64,000 nt of DNA from Mycolicibacterium vinylchloridicum (GTDB taxonomy: Bacteria; Actinomycetota; Actinomycetes; Mycobacteriales; Mycobacteriaceae), in the NCBI RefSeq assembly GCF_013404075.1, contig NZ_JACBJQ010000019.1:1-64000 (forward strand), read 5' to 3'. A program made the translations under genes and the position numbers. This document shows positions 8,409 through 16,373 of this stretch, piece after piece (position 1 is the first letter of the stretch; every line of letters begins with the position of its first letter). Under the pieces are notes generated by a model. The model did no database searches. It saw nothing but the letters and a program-made list of their open reading frames with translations, and was not told the origin of the DNA.

Positions 8409-8840
8409 ATGACGAGCTTCACGTCGCGGTACGGCAACCCCACCGTCGACTACAAGGGCGCCCATATCCGAGCACACTCCCGCCATGTGGCGACCGTAGT
8501 CGCGGTGAGCGGACGCATCGACTCCGCCAACCTCGACCACATCGCCGACTATGCGAAGAAGCTGGTCCTCACCGACAAGCCGTTCGTTCTGGACCTCTCC
8601 GGCGTCACCTCGTTCACCCCGCAGTCGATTCGTTTGCTGTGTGATATCGACGACGTCTGCTCCTCGGTGGGTGTCGAGTGGGCCGTCGTCGCCGGCGACG
8701 CGGTGAACCGCCGCCTGCGCCGGGACAGCGACGTGGTCTTCCCGGTCGTGGGTTCGGTCGCCGAGGCCGAGCACGAATTCGACGACGCGATCCTGAACCG
8801 TCGCCGCTTCCTGCTTCCTCTGCTGAGCAAGACCGCTTAA
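8409..8840 (+). CDS. STAS-domain protein (anti-sigma factor antagonist-like)
   Basis: A 143 aa protein built almost wholly of one STAS domain (about residues 20-125). The conserved strand-loop VLDLSGVTSFTPQSIRLL occupies the place of the phosphorylatable serine or threonine of SpoIIAA-type antagonists. It probably binds an anti-sigma factor kinase or another partner. ATG at 8409 has GGAGC 6 bases upstream. The 5-prime region (8285-8365) is unusually AT-rich, with a TTAACA and TTAAAT stretch, and may hold an alternative-sigma promoter. The basic C-terminus (NRRRFLLPLLSK) is unusual for the family. Confidence 0.8.
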   Translation: MTSFTSRYGNPTVDYKGAHIRAHSRHVATVVAVSGRIDSANLDHIADYAKKLVLTDKPFVLDLSGVTSFTPQSIRLLCDIDDVCSSVGVEWAVVAGDAVNRRLRRDSDVVFPVVGSVAEAEHEFDDAILNRRRFLLPLLSKTA

Positions 8841-8872
8841 CTAACGGTTAGGTCGGCTATGCGTTGCCGGGT

Positions 8873-8878
8873 TACCCT
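8873..8878 (+). promoter_or_regulatory. -10 hexamer of the secreted-protein gene
   Basis: TACCCT lies 7 bases before the GTG at 8886, with no ribosome site. Confidence 0.45.
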
Positions 8879-8885
8879 GGTTGAC

Positions 8886-9440
8886 GTGCGTGTAGTTACG
8901 AGTGCGATCGCTGCTGGTGCGCTGGCTCTGACGGCCGGCGCCGGTGTCGCGGCAGCCGACCCCACCACCACTCCGGCGCCCGTCCCGAGCACGTCCGACG
9001 CGCCGACCGGGCCCGCTCCCGGGCCGACCACGTCTGCCACGCCGACGTCGCCCGGGGCGACTCCGGCCCCGGCACCGGCCGGCGGACCCAAGACGTCAAT
9101 GGACACTGACGGCACCTACCGGGTCGGCGTCGACATCGTCCCGGGCACCTACGCCACGGCCGGGCCGGTCGAAGGCAGTGCGTGCTACTGGAAGCGGGTC
9201 GGCGGGCCCGACGGTCAGACGAACCTGGACAACGGGCTGACCAAGAAGGCCCAGATCCAGCAGATCGATCCCGGCGACGCGACCTTCAAGACCGACGGTT
9301 GCCAGCCGTGGACGCTGACCGATGCCCCGCCGCCCGCGGCCCCCGGCCCGCTGATGTCACAACTTCAGCTGCGCCATTACCTCGACCAGCTCAACGGGAT
9401 GGCCGGGGCATCCGGCAACGGGCAGCTGCCGCCTTACTGA
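8886..9440 (+). CDS. secreted protein with Pro/Thr-rich linker
   Basis: A 184 aa protein. A signal peptide covers about residues 1-25 (ending GVAAAD), then comes a low-complexity Pro/Thr/Ala linker (about 25-75), then a small globular domain with GTYRVGVDIVPGTYATAG and two cysteines (in SACYWK and DGCQPW). The VGVDIVPGTY core recurs in many actinobacterial surface lipoprotein-like proteins. GTG at 8886 is taken because TACCCT lies 7 bases before it; a GTG or ATG further upstream would spoil the signal peptide. It is probably exported by Sec. Its function is unknown. Confidence 0.75.
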   Translation: MRVVTSAIAAGALALTAGAGVAAADPTTTPAPVPSTSDAPTGPAPGPTTSATPTSPGATPAPAPAGGPKTSMDTDGTYRVGVDIVPGTYATAGPVEGSACYWKRVGGPDGQTNLDNGLTKKAQIQQIDPGDATFKTDGCQPWTLTDAPPPAAPGPLMSQLQLRHYLDQLNGMAGASGNGQLPPY

Positions 9441-9469
9441 GCGAGCGCACCGGGCCGCGGGATCCGCAG

Positions 9470-10258
9470 CTATTTGGCGGTGCCCGGCGACGCCGGCAGC
9501 GGCGGCGGGCAGGTGTCGTGGTCCTGCAGTTCTTCGCCGCCGGCACCGGTTCCGGCGTCGGCGCGGTCGGCCAGGATGACGAAGCCCGGCCGGCCCGCGG
9601 GGTCGGTGGCCCCGACCACGACCAGCGTGTACAACCCCATGTCGGCACGCGCGCCCTCGAGCCCGTCGGCGAGCAGCGTGAACGGGTTGGCGTCCAGATC
9701 GGCGCCGCCGACGGCCATCGCCCAATAGGTATGTCCGAGCAGCGGGATCGGAAGCGGCGCCCATGTCGGTCCGATGGCGCCGGCCACCGACCGCAGCGCG
9801 TCATGGACGTCGGTGCGCAGGCAATCAATGTGGATGTGCAACTGGTTCTGGGTACGCGCGACCGCCGAGTTGATGGCCAGGCTGATCCAGTCCCGTGCGA
9901 TGGTGCCGCCGGCCCTCTGCTCGACGAATGACCGGGCCTGCCAGGCCGCGCCGAAATAGTTCGTCGTATCCGGGTTGAGGATCTGCGGGCTCTCCATCCC
10001 GGCGATGCGCGCGGTCGGGATCAGCAGGTACTGCCGGTCGCCGACGATGTCCTTGAGCACCGCATAGCCACCGGCCTCGCCGCGGCTGAGATCGACACGG
10101 GAGCAGGGTGCCGGGTCGTGCCACTGCCGCACGTCGATGACGCACCTGTCATGGACGATCGTCCACAACGCGTTGGGGTCCGCCTGCGCGGTGGCCGATC
10201 CGACCAGCGCGAGTGCCAGTGCCGCTGCCAGCGGTGCCCGTCCGCGCATGTGTCGCAC
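9470..10258 (-). CDS. cdh: CDP-diacylglycerol pyrophosphatase
   Basis: A 262 aa exported or membrane-anchored protein with an N-terminal hydrophobic signal (about residues 7-25, ALALALVGSATAQAD). The HIT-like catalytic motif LHIHIDC (His 141 and 143) and the length match bacterial CDP-diacylglycerol diphosphatase, which hydrolyses CDP-diacylglycerol to CMP and phosphatidate. GTG at 10258 is selected because TAGGGT stands exactly 6 bases upstream (leaderless); the GTG at 10264 directly abuts the hexamer. It is divergent from the molybdate regulator gene and shares its operator-rich intergenic region. Confidence 0.85.
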   Translation of the reverse strand: MRHMRGRAPLAAALALALVGSATAQADPNALWTIVHDRCVIDVRQWHDPAPCSRVDLSRGEAGGYAVLKDIVGDRQYLLIPTARIAGMESPQILNPDTTNYFGAAWQARSFVEQRAGGTIARDWISLAINSAVARTQNQLHIHIDCLRTDVHDALRSVAGAIGPTWAPLPIPLLGHTYWAMAVGGADLDANPFTLLADGLEGARADMGLYTLVVVGATDPAGRPGFVILADRADAGTGAGGEELQDHDTCPPPLPASPGTAK

Positions 10259-10264
10259 GGCCAC

Positions 10265-10270
10265 ACCCTA
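10265..10270 (-). promoter_or_regulatory. -10 hexamer of cdh
   Basis: TAGGGT on the minus strand is followed by 6 bases and the GTG at 10258. Confidence 0.5.
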
Positions 10271-10306
10271 CGGTCGCACCCCGAAGTGCCGTTCGCGCGT
10301 CTGAAT

Positions 10307-10354
10307 GATCCGCATCTGCGGATCTATCCGCCGATACAGACCGCAGTTGCGGAT
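10307..10354 (+). promoter_or_regulatory. paired inverted-repeat operator before the molybdate genes
   Basis: Two copies of CCGCA-NN-TGCGGAT occur at 10310-10323 and 10341-10354, starting 31 bases apart, about three helical turns. The first extends to an 18-base inverted repeat, GATCCGCATCTGCGGATC (10307-10324). The second covers the -35 position of the TAGCAT promoter at 10364. This is the expected layout for a cooperatively bound repressor or activator, most simply the HTH/Mop protein encoded next. Confidence 0.65.
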
Positions 10355-10363
10355 ATGATCGGC

Positions 10364-10369
10364 TAGCAT
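10364..10369 (+). promoter_or_regulatory. -10 hexamer of the HTH-Mop gene
   Basis: TAGCAT ends 6 bases before the GTG at 10376. No ribosome site is present, so the transcript is probably leaderless. Confidence 0.55.
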
Positions 10370-10375
10370 TCGGTC

Positions 10376-10780
10376 GTGCCGATGCTGCGGGTTCGGGAGG
10401 CCGCCGAGTTGCTCGGCGTGAGTGATGACACGATCCGGCGATGGATCGACGACGGGGAGCTGCCCACCGGCAGCGACCAGTCCGGCCGCAAGACCGTCGA
10501 TGGTGCGGCGCTCGCCGCCTACTCCCGCAAGAACGCCGCCGCGGCGCCCAAAGACCCATTATCCGTTGCCAGTTCCGCGCGTAACCGGTTCGCCGGGCTG
10601 GTCACCAGAGTGGTCGCCGACACCGTGATGGCCCAGGTGGACATGCAATGCGGCCCGTTCACCGTGGTCTCGCTGATGAGTAGCGAGGCCGTGCGGGAAC
10701 TGAACCTCGAACCGGGAAGCGTTGCGGTCGCCGTCGTCAAAGCCACCACGGTCATCGTCGAGACCTCGGGAGACTCGTGA
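10376..10780 (+). CDS. HTH plus molybdate-binding (Mop/TOBE) regulator
   Basis: A 134 aa two-part protein. An N-terminal excisionase/BldC-like helix-turn-helix (residues 3-50; VREAAELLGVSDDTIRRWIDDG) is joined to a Mop/TOBE domain (about 67-132; SARNRFAGLVTRV then MAQVDM and KATTVIVE) that binds molybdate oxyanions. It is predicted to sense molybdate and regulate uptake, a compact alternative to ModE. It overlaps modA by GTGA. The inverted repeats at 10310-10354 are candidate binding sites, implying autoregulation. Confidence 0.85.
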   Translation: MPMLRVREAAELLGVSDDTIRRWIDDGELPTGSDQSGRKTVDGAALAAYSRKNAAAAPKDPLSVASSARNRFAGLVTRVVADTVMAQVDMQCGPFTVVSLMSSEAVRELNLEPGSVAVAVVKATTVIVETSGDS

Positions 10781-11559
10781 TCAAGAGGGTGATGCCGGCG
10801 CTGGCCGTCGGCCTGCTCATCGCCGCGACCGCCGGTTGCGGCTCGTCGTCGCAACCGGCTTCGTCGACGACGGCATCGGCGGCGCCGCAGAAGATCATGG
10901 TGTTCGCCGCCGCGTCGCTGAAGAAAACCTTCACCGAGATCGGCGATCAGTTCAGCAAGGACAATCCCGGTGCCGCCGTGGAGTTCTCGTTCGCGGGTTC
11001 CTCGGACCTGGTGACCCAGCTGACCCAGGGCGCCCACGCCGACGTTTTCGCCTCCGCCGACATCAGGAATATGGACAAGGCCGCGCAGGCGGGTCTGCTG
11101 TCGGGCGCACCGGTGAGCTTCGCCTCCAACACGCTGACCATCGCCGTGGCTCCGGGAAACCCCAAGGGCGTCAACGTGTTTGCCGATCTGGCCAAGCCGG
11201 GTCTCAACGTCGTGGTGTGCGCCCCGCAGGTGCCGTGCGGATCAGCCACGCAGACCGTCGAGACCAAGACTGGGGTCACGCTGAATCCGGTCAGCGAGGA
11301 GTCCTCGGTCACCGACGTGCTCAACAAGGTGACCAGCGGGCAGGCTGACGCCGGCGTCGTGTACGTCACCGACGCCGCAGGTGCCGGCGACAAGGTCGCC
11401 GCGGTGTCGTTCCCCGAAGCGGCGGGCGCGGTGAACACCTACCCGATCGCCACGCTCAGGCAGTCCGGAAATCCTGCTCTGGCAAGCAAATTCGTCGACA
11501 CGGTGACTGGACCGGTCGGTCAGCAGATCCTGACGAAAGCCGGTTTCGGCACACCCTGA
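10777..11559 (+). CDS. modA: molybdate ABC transporter substrate-binding lipoprotein ModA
   Basis: A 260 aa periplasmic-binding protein. A lipoprotein signal peptide ends in ATAGC (lipid-modified Cys 21), followed by the ModA signature KIMVFAAASLKKTF with oxyanion-contacting serines, then a second lobe with GVVYVTDAAGAG. It should capture molybdate or tungstate outside the membrane for molybdenum-cofactor synthesis. The start is coupled to the Mop regulator (GTGA). No permease (modB) or ATPase (modC) gene follows; the next gene is an unrelated phosphatase-superfamily enzyme with its own promoter. Confidence 0.92.
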   Translation: MIKRVMPALAVGLLIAATAGCGSSSQPASSTTASAAPQKIMVFAAASLKKTFTEIGDQFSKDNPGAAVEFSFAGSSDLVTQLTQGAHADVFASADIRNMDKAAQAGLLSGAPVSFASNTLTIAVAPGNPKGVNVFADLAKPGLNVVVCAPQVPCGSATQTVETKTGVTLNPVSEESSVTDVLNKVTSGQADAGVVYVTDAAGAGDKVAAVSFPEAAGAVNTYPIATLRQSGNPALASKFVDTVTGPVGQQILTKAGFGTP

Positions 11560-11580
11560 TGCTGTGGCAGGCTCGAACCC

Positions 11581-12717
11581 GTGGACCTGCCGCGCCCGGA
11601 CCCCGACACCTCGCACCTCGCCGACGTGGTGCCGTCGGTCCTGGCGGCGATGGGCGTGGCCGGGTTCGAGCGCCGTTTCGAGCTACCCGAGCCGATCGCC
11701 GGGGCCTGCGTCCTGTTGATCGACGGACTGGGTGCCGAACTCCTCGACGCCCACGCCGCGGATGCGCCCGTGCTGGCCGGGCTGCGTGGACGCACGCTGC
11801 ACGTCGGGTTCCCGTCCACCACCGCGGCCGGGCTCGCCGCGGTCGGCACCGGCTGCCCATCGGGTGGACATGGCATGGTCGGCTACTCGTTCCGGCTCCC
11901 CGACGCCGGCGTCATCAACGCGCTGAGGTGGCGGCCCCACCCCTGGGGTGAGGATCTGCGGGAGCGGTCGGTGCCCGAGGACGTGCAGCCACTGCCCACC
12001 ACCTTCGAGCGGGCGGCCTCGGCCGGCATCGCGGTCAGCGTGATCTCCGGTGCGGAGTTCACCGGCTCGGGCCTGACTCGGGCGGTGTTACGCGGCGGGC
12101 GCTACGTTGGCGTGCACGGACTCGGTGACCTGGCCGCCAAGATTCGCGCCACCGTGGCCGACGGTGGGTTCTGCTACGGCTACCACGCCGACCTCGACCT
12201 CATGGGCCACGCCTACGGTCCGGGATCAATGGCCTGGCGGATGCAGCTGCGCCAGGTCGACCGCTTGGTGGAATCCGTCGTCGACGGGCTGCCGCCCGGC
12301 GCCCTGCTCGCCGTCGTGGCCGACCACGGGATGGTGGCCGTCGACAGCGCCGGTACCGTCGACATCGATTCCAGCACAACACTTCTGGACGGCACGGCCG
12401 CGATTGGGGGCGAGCCCCGCGCCCGCCACGTCTATGTGCGCGACGGCGCTGACGCCGACGTCCTGTCAGCCTGGCGAGAAACGCTGGCCGACCACGCCTG
12501 GGTGGTCTCGCGCGACGAGGCGATCGCCGCCGGCTGGTTCGGCGGCGCTGTCGACGACCGGGTGCGACCGCGCATCGGCGACATCGTGGCCGCCGCCAAG
12601 GGACGGGCCGCGCTGGTGCGACGGACGGTCGAGCCGATGGAGTCGGCGTTGATCGGCCACCACGGGTCGTTGACCACCGCCGAGCAGCGGGTGCCGCTGT
12701 TGTTGGCCTACGGCTGA
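11581..12717 (+). CDS. alkaline phosphatase-superfamily nucleotide pyrophosphatase/phosphodiesterase
   Basis: A 378 aa cytosolic enzyme. Metal-site motifs are in order: Asp in VLLIDGLGAEL, the nucleophile Thr in GFPSTTAAGLAAVGTG, Asp and His in DLDLMGHAYG, and DHGM in VVADHGMVAV. This is the two-metal nucleotide pyrophosphatase/phosphodiesterase subgroup. A C-terminal HHGSLT supplies the last metal ligand. GTG at 11581 follows CAGGCT by 7 bases, without a ribosome site. The substrate is unknown. It overlaps the convergent nitroreductase by 10 bases. Confidence 0.85.
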   Translation: MDLPRPDPDTSHLADVVPSVLAAMGVAGFERRFELPEPIAGACVLLIDGLGAELLDAHAADAPVLAGLRGRTLHVGFPSTTAAGLAAVGTGCPSGGHGMVGYSFRLPDAGVINALRWRPHPWGEDLRERSVPEDVQPLPTTFERAASAGIAVSVISGAEFTGSGLTRAVLRGGRYVGVHGLGDLAAKIRATVADGGFCYGYHADLDLMGHAYGPGSMAWRMQLRQVDRLVESVVDGLPPGALLAVVADHGMVAVDSAGTVDIDSSTTLLDGTAAIGGEPRARHVYVRDGADADVLSAWRETLADHAWVVSRDEAIAAGWFGGAVDDRVRPRIGDIVAAAKGRAALVRRTVEPMESALIGHHGSLTTAEQRVPLLLAYG

Positions 12718-13373
12718 GCCGCGTCCGTGGCGCCCAGCAGATCGTCGGCGGGTCCGTCCCAGCGATCGAGGTTGACTGCTGCCGTCAGCGGGCGACGCCG
12801 CAGCGGTCCGTGGTGGCCCCGCGGCCAGCCGACCACCACGTGGCCGGCGATCAGCCAATCCTCGGGCACCCCGACGGCGTCACGCAGCAGCTCGGCCCCG
12901 CCGTAGGACGCCCACCCGGTCGGGCACGCCCCCAGGCCCTGAGCCCTGGCCGCCAGCAGGAAGTTCTGCATCGCCGGAAAGATCGAGCCACCGAGCAGCA
13001 GCTCCGACGCGGTCGGATAGTGCTGCTGGGCGAACAGCACAGAGGTGAATTCGCCTGCGCGATCGTGTAATTCATAGGTGGCCCGGTTGTTGCGGGCCTG
13101 CCTGCTCGTGTCGTCGGGCGCGGGCCGGCTCATGCCGTAGACGGGTTCGATGACCTCCAGGGCGCGCGCCGCCGCCGCGGCGACGACCGCGCGCTGCTCC
13201 GGCGAGCGCAACACCACGAACCGCCAGCCCTGCGCGTTCGCCCCCGAGGGCGCCCATGTCGCGGCCTGCAGGCAGCGGCCCAACGTCACGTCATCGACCG
13301 GTTCGGCGGTGAACCGCCTGATGGTGCGGGCGGTCGACATCACGTCCCAGATATCGCTGCTCGTTGCTCTCAC
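12708..13373 (-). CDS. nitroreductase-family protein
   Basis: A 221 aa FMN-dependent nitroreductase-fold protein. The N-terminal ARTIRRFTAEPVDD and SGANAQGWRFVV segments are the family's FMN-contacting motifs. The C-terminal half has MQNFLLAARAQGLGACPTGW, the dimer and FMN region. It may reduce nitroaromatics or quinones, or act in cofactor metabolism (the BluB branch is less likely). It is a single gene, convergent with the phosphodiesterase gene. Confidence 0.85.
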   Translation of the reverse strand: MRATSSDIWDVMSTARTIRRFTAEPVDDVTLGRCLQAATWAPSGANAQGWRFVVLRSPEQRAVVAAAAARALEVIEPVYGMSRPAPDDTSRQARNNRATYELHDRAGEFTSVLFAQQHYPTASELLLGGSIFPAMQNFLLAARAQGLGACPTGWASYGGAELLRDAVGVPEDWLIAGHVVVGWPRGHHGPLRRRPLTAAVNLDRWDGPADDLLGATDAAQP

Positions 13374-13387
13374 GCTTCAGACGTCTA

Positions 13388-14704
13388 TCAGATGCTGCGG
13401 CCGCCCGGAACGGCGGACTCGCGGAGCCGGGTCTTGTGCCGATACATGTCGACGTCGGCCCTGCGGATCAGTTCCTCGGCGTCGTCGGCCTGGCCCCAGG
13501 TCCATCCGACCGACGCGGTCAGGTGGAATTCGTCCAGCTCGAGGGTGTAGCGCCCGGTCAGCACCGAGCATACGGTCGCGGCCAGCTCGGCGACCACGGC
13601 CTCCTGCCCCGCCTCGGGGACGAAGACGACGAACTCGTCACCGCCGAGACGGTAGGCCGAATCCGGTTCCGGGACAGCGTCGTTGAGCCTTCGGGCCACC
13701 TCGGCGAGGACGGTGTCGCCGGCCGCGTGACCGTGCTTGTCGTTGACCTGCTTGAAGCCGTCCAGGTCGATGAAAATGATGCCGACGGGCGCTGTCGGCT
13801 GCGTGGTTCGGTGCTCTTCGATGTGAGTGATCAGCGCATGGCGGTTGTTCAGGCCGGTGAGCTGATCGGTCACGGCCAGCCTGGCGAGCTCGGCTTCGGC
13901 AAGCTTGCGGGCCGTCACGTCCTGGAACTGCGCGATGATGACGTCCTCTGCGCCGTATTCGCCGCCTGGTGCCAGCGCCGCGTTGCGCTGCATCCAAATC
14001 GTGCTTGCATCGGAGCGAAGGTAGCGCCGCTCGGAAGAGATCTGTGTTGCCGTGCCGTTGAGGAACGACTCGACCTCTTCTTCCCCGGTAGGGCGATCGC
14101 AGGGATGGACGTAGTCGCGAAAGTCCACGCCGGTGAGTTCCTCGGCGGTGTAGCCGAGCAGCCGGCACAAGGCCGGGTTGACCAAGAGGGTCCGCCCTGT
14201 GGTCGTCAGCACGGCCTCGCCGAACGGGGCGTTGGCGACGCTGACCGCGAACAGCCGCAGTGCTTCGTCACGGCTCCGCTCGGCCTCAACGCGTGCGGTG
14301 ACATCGGTGACGAGCACATAGAAGCCCTGCACCTCGTCGTCGACGATGTCGGGGATGTACGACGCCTGCGTATAACGGGTCGCGCCCCGAGCGTCGACGA
14401 GAGTGCGCTCGAACAATTGCTCGCGACCGGCCAGTGCGCCCTCAATGTAGGGCAGGTTCAGCGCGTAGACCGCGTCCCCGAGCACCTCCCGAATGTGCCG
14501 GCCCCGGATCTCACCAGGTGACATCCCGAAGAACTCCACATAGGCGTCGTTGGCGATGACGTTGCGCATGTCCTTGTCCCAATACCCGATCAGCGCGGGC
14601 AGGCGATCGATGAGCAGCCGAAACCGTCGATATTCCTCGTCATGCGTCGGCTGTTTTTCGATGGACAACGAACACCCCCGAAACGGCAACGTGGACTTGT
14701 GCAC
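13388..14704 (-). CDS. PAS-PAS-GGDEF diguanylate cyclase
   Basis: A 438 aa cytosolic signalling protein. Two PAS domains (about residues 25-145 and 150-270, the second with a PAC motif) precede a GGDEF domain (about 275-430). The active site RLGGDEFVVF is intact, and DQLTGLNNRHAL and IDLDGFKQVND provide nucleotide and metal contacts. No RxxD inhibitory site is seen before the GGDEF. It should make cyclic di-GMP from GTP in response to a cytosolic cue. ATG at 14704 is used; the TTG at 14668, after a GGGGGTG stretch, is an alternative start. Confidence 0.88.
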   Translation of the reverse strand: MHKSTLPFRGCSLSIEKQPTHDEEYRRFRLLIDRLPALIGYWDKDMRNVIANDAYVEFFGMSPGEIRGRHIREVLGDAVYALNLPYIEGALAGREQLFERTLVDARGATRYTQASYIPDIVDDEVQGFYVLVTDVTARVEAERSRDEALRLFAVSVANAPFGEAVLTTTGRTLLVNPALCRLLGYTAEELTGVDFRDYVHPCDRPTGEEEVESFLNGTATQISSERRYLRSDASTIWMQRNAALAPGGEYGAEDVIIAQFQDVTARKLAEAELARLAVTDQLTGLNNRHALITHIEEHRTTQPTAPVGIIFIDLDGFKQVNDKHGHAAGDTVLAEVARRLNDAVPEPDSAYRLGGDEFVVFVPEAGQEAVVAELAATVCSVLTGRYTLELDEFHLTASVGWTWGQADDAEELIRRADVDMYRHKTRLRESAVPGGRSI

Positions 14705-14812
14705 CCCAGCAATCCACGAACGCCGCCGCTCAATTTACCTCGCCGTCAACACGAACTGGCCATTTCGCCGCCGACATCGCGACGCGCCCCGCGCGTCTGA
14801 ACTCGTTCCCGC

Positions 14813-14818
14813 TACCGT
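14813..14818 (+). promoter_or_regulatory. -10 hexamer of yaaA
   Basis: TACCGT is 7 bases before the GTG at 14826, with no ribosome site. Confidence 0.5.
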
Positions 14819-14825
14819 CTGCGTC

Positions 14826-15572
14826 GTGATCGTTCTGCTTCCGCCGTCAGAGACCAAACGCAGTGGCGGCGACGGGCCTCCGCTCCGGTTCGATGAGCTG
14901 AGTAGCCCGGTCCTGGGCCCGTTGCGCCGGGAGCTGGTCGACGAACTCGTCGCGCTGGCCGGCGATCCCGCCGCCTGCCGCCGCGCGCTGGGCATCTCCC
15001 CCGCGCAGGCTGCCGAGATCGAACGCAACGCCACGCTGTTGAGCTCACCGACGCTGCCGGCGATCAACCGCTACACCGGGGTGCTGTACGACGCGCTGGA
15101 CGTGGAGTCGCTCAAGGGCGCGGCCGCGGCCCGGGCCTGTGCGCGGCTGGCCGTCGGTTCGGCCCTGTTCGGCCTGCTTCGGGCCGACGACCAGATCCCG
15201 GCCTACCGGCTGTCGGCGTCGTCGAAGTTGCCCGGCCGCGCCACGCTGGCCGCCCGCTGGCGTCCCGTCCTGGAGCCCGTGCTGGCCGAACTGGCGGCCG
15301 GCGAACTGGTCGTCGACCTGCGCTCGGGGTCTTACGCGGCACTGGGCAAGCTGCCCCATGCGGTGCGCGTCGACGTCCTCGCCGAACATGCCGACGGCCG
15401 CCGTACCGTCGTCACGCACTTCAACAAGGCGCACAAGGGGCGACTGGCGCGGGTGCTCGCATCAAGCCGGTCCGAGCCCGGTGACGCGGCCGCTGTCGCT
15501 GCCGTGGCCCGTCGAGCCGGCATGCAGGTCGAACGGAACGGCAACGAGCTCACCGTCGTCGTGCCGGCCTGA
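14826..15572 (+). CDS. yaaA: peroxide stress protein YaaA (UPF0246 family)
   Basis: A 248 aa protein beginning IVLLPPSETKRSGGDG, the family signature, with KLPGRATLAARW in the middle and FNKAHKGRLAR towards the end. YaaA limits intracellular iron during hydrogen peroxide stress and has a DNA-binding fold. GTG at 14826 is chosen for the leaderless promoter at 14813; the longer reading from 14550 runs through the divergent diguanylate cyclase gene. Confidence 0.85.
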   Translation: MIVLLPPSETKRSGGDGPPLRFDELSSPVLGPLRRELVDELVALAGDPAACRRALGISPAQAAEIERNATLLSSPTLPAINRYTGVLYDALDVESLKGAAAARACARLAVGSALFGLLRADDQIPAYRLSASSKLPGRATLAARWRPVLEPVLAELAAGELVVDLRSGSYAALGKLPHAVRVDVLAEHADGRRTVVTHFNKAHKGRLARVLASSRSEPGDAAAVAAVARRAGMQVERNGNELTVVVPA

Positions 15573-15592
15573 CCGGTGTCAGGATGGACCGC

Positions 15593-16222
15593 ATGAGCGA
15601 CGACGCTTGCGGAGCGCAGCGGGCGAGCACCCGCTGGCAGAAGTCGGCGGCACCGCGTGGCGACGAGTACGACGCCCGGTGGAAATCGTTGGCCGACGCC
15701 GGCCAGAACATCCACGGCGAGGCAGATCTGGTCGAAAGCATCCTGCGTGAATCCGGTGGCCACTCGGTCCTCGACGCGGGCTGCGGCACCGGCCGGGTGG
15801 CCATCGAACTGGCCAGCCGTGGATTTGTCGTGGCCGGGGTCGACGCCGACGCCGCGATGCTGGCCGCCGCCCGAGCCAAGGCACCGGATTTGCGGTGGAT
15901 CGAAGCGGATCTGGCCGACCTGTCCACGGCCGGGGTCGACCGCGTCAACCTGGTGCTGCTGGCCGGCAACGTGATGATCTTCCTCGAGCCGGGCACCGAG
16001 GCACGGGTGCTGGCCGGACTGGCGGGGCGGCTGACACCCGGCGGACTGCTGGTCGCGGGATTTTCGGTGCGCCCGGACCGCCTGTCGCTGCAGCAGTACG
16101 ACCGGGCGGCCGAGGCGGCCGGCCTGCTGCCGGTGGTGCGCTGGGCGACGTGGGATCGCGAGCCCTACGATGGCGGGGATTACGCCGTGTCCGTGCACCG
16201 GTTGCGCCGTTCGCCACGCTGA
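15593..16222 (+). CDS. class I SAM-dependent methyltransferase
   Basis: A 209 aa Rossmann-fold methyltransferase. Motif I is VLDAGCGTGRVAIELA, the acidic end of strand 2 is VAGVDADAAML, and motif III/IV runs through LAGNVMIFLEPG. The substrate is unknown. ATG at 15593 has AGGATGG 5 bases upstream; ATG at 15584 lies inside that site and is less likely. It follows yaaA by 20 bases in the same direction, so they may form an operon. Confidence 0.85.
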   Translation: MSDDACGAQRASTRWQKSAAPRGDEYDARWKSLADAGQNIHGEADLVESILRESGGHSVLDAGCGTGRVAIELASRGFVVAGVDADAAMLAAARAKAPDLRWIEADLADLSTAGVDRVNLVLLAGNVMIFLEPGTEARVLAGLAGRLTPGGLLVAGFSVRPDRLSLQQYDRAAEAAGLLPVVRWATWDREPYDGGDYAVSVHRLRRSPR

Positions 16223-16373
16223 GGAAACTGTCGCCGGCGAAAATGCTGGTGAAACGGGGGGTGGCCAGTGCAGAAAGCGTTCGCTAGGCTCGTTACCCGA
16301 CGCCGGTAGGTTGTCGACGAGATCGTTGCTGGCGAGCCTTGCTCCATCGGTGCGATCAGGGAGGGATGGGTTG

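Noticed and set aside
13364..14521. A 385-codon plus-strand frame opposite the diguanylate cyclase gene.
   Set aside because: The minus frame holds PAS and GGDEF motifs; the plus frame has none and is a high-GC shadow.
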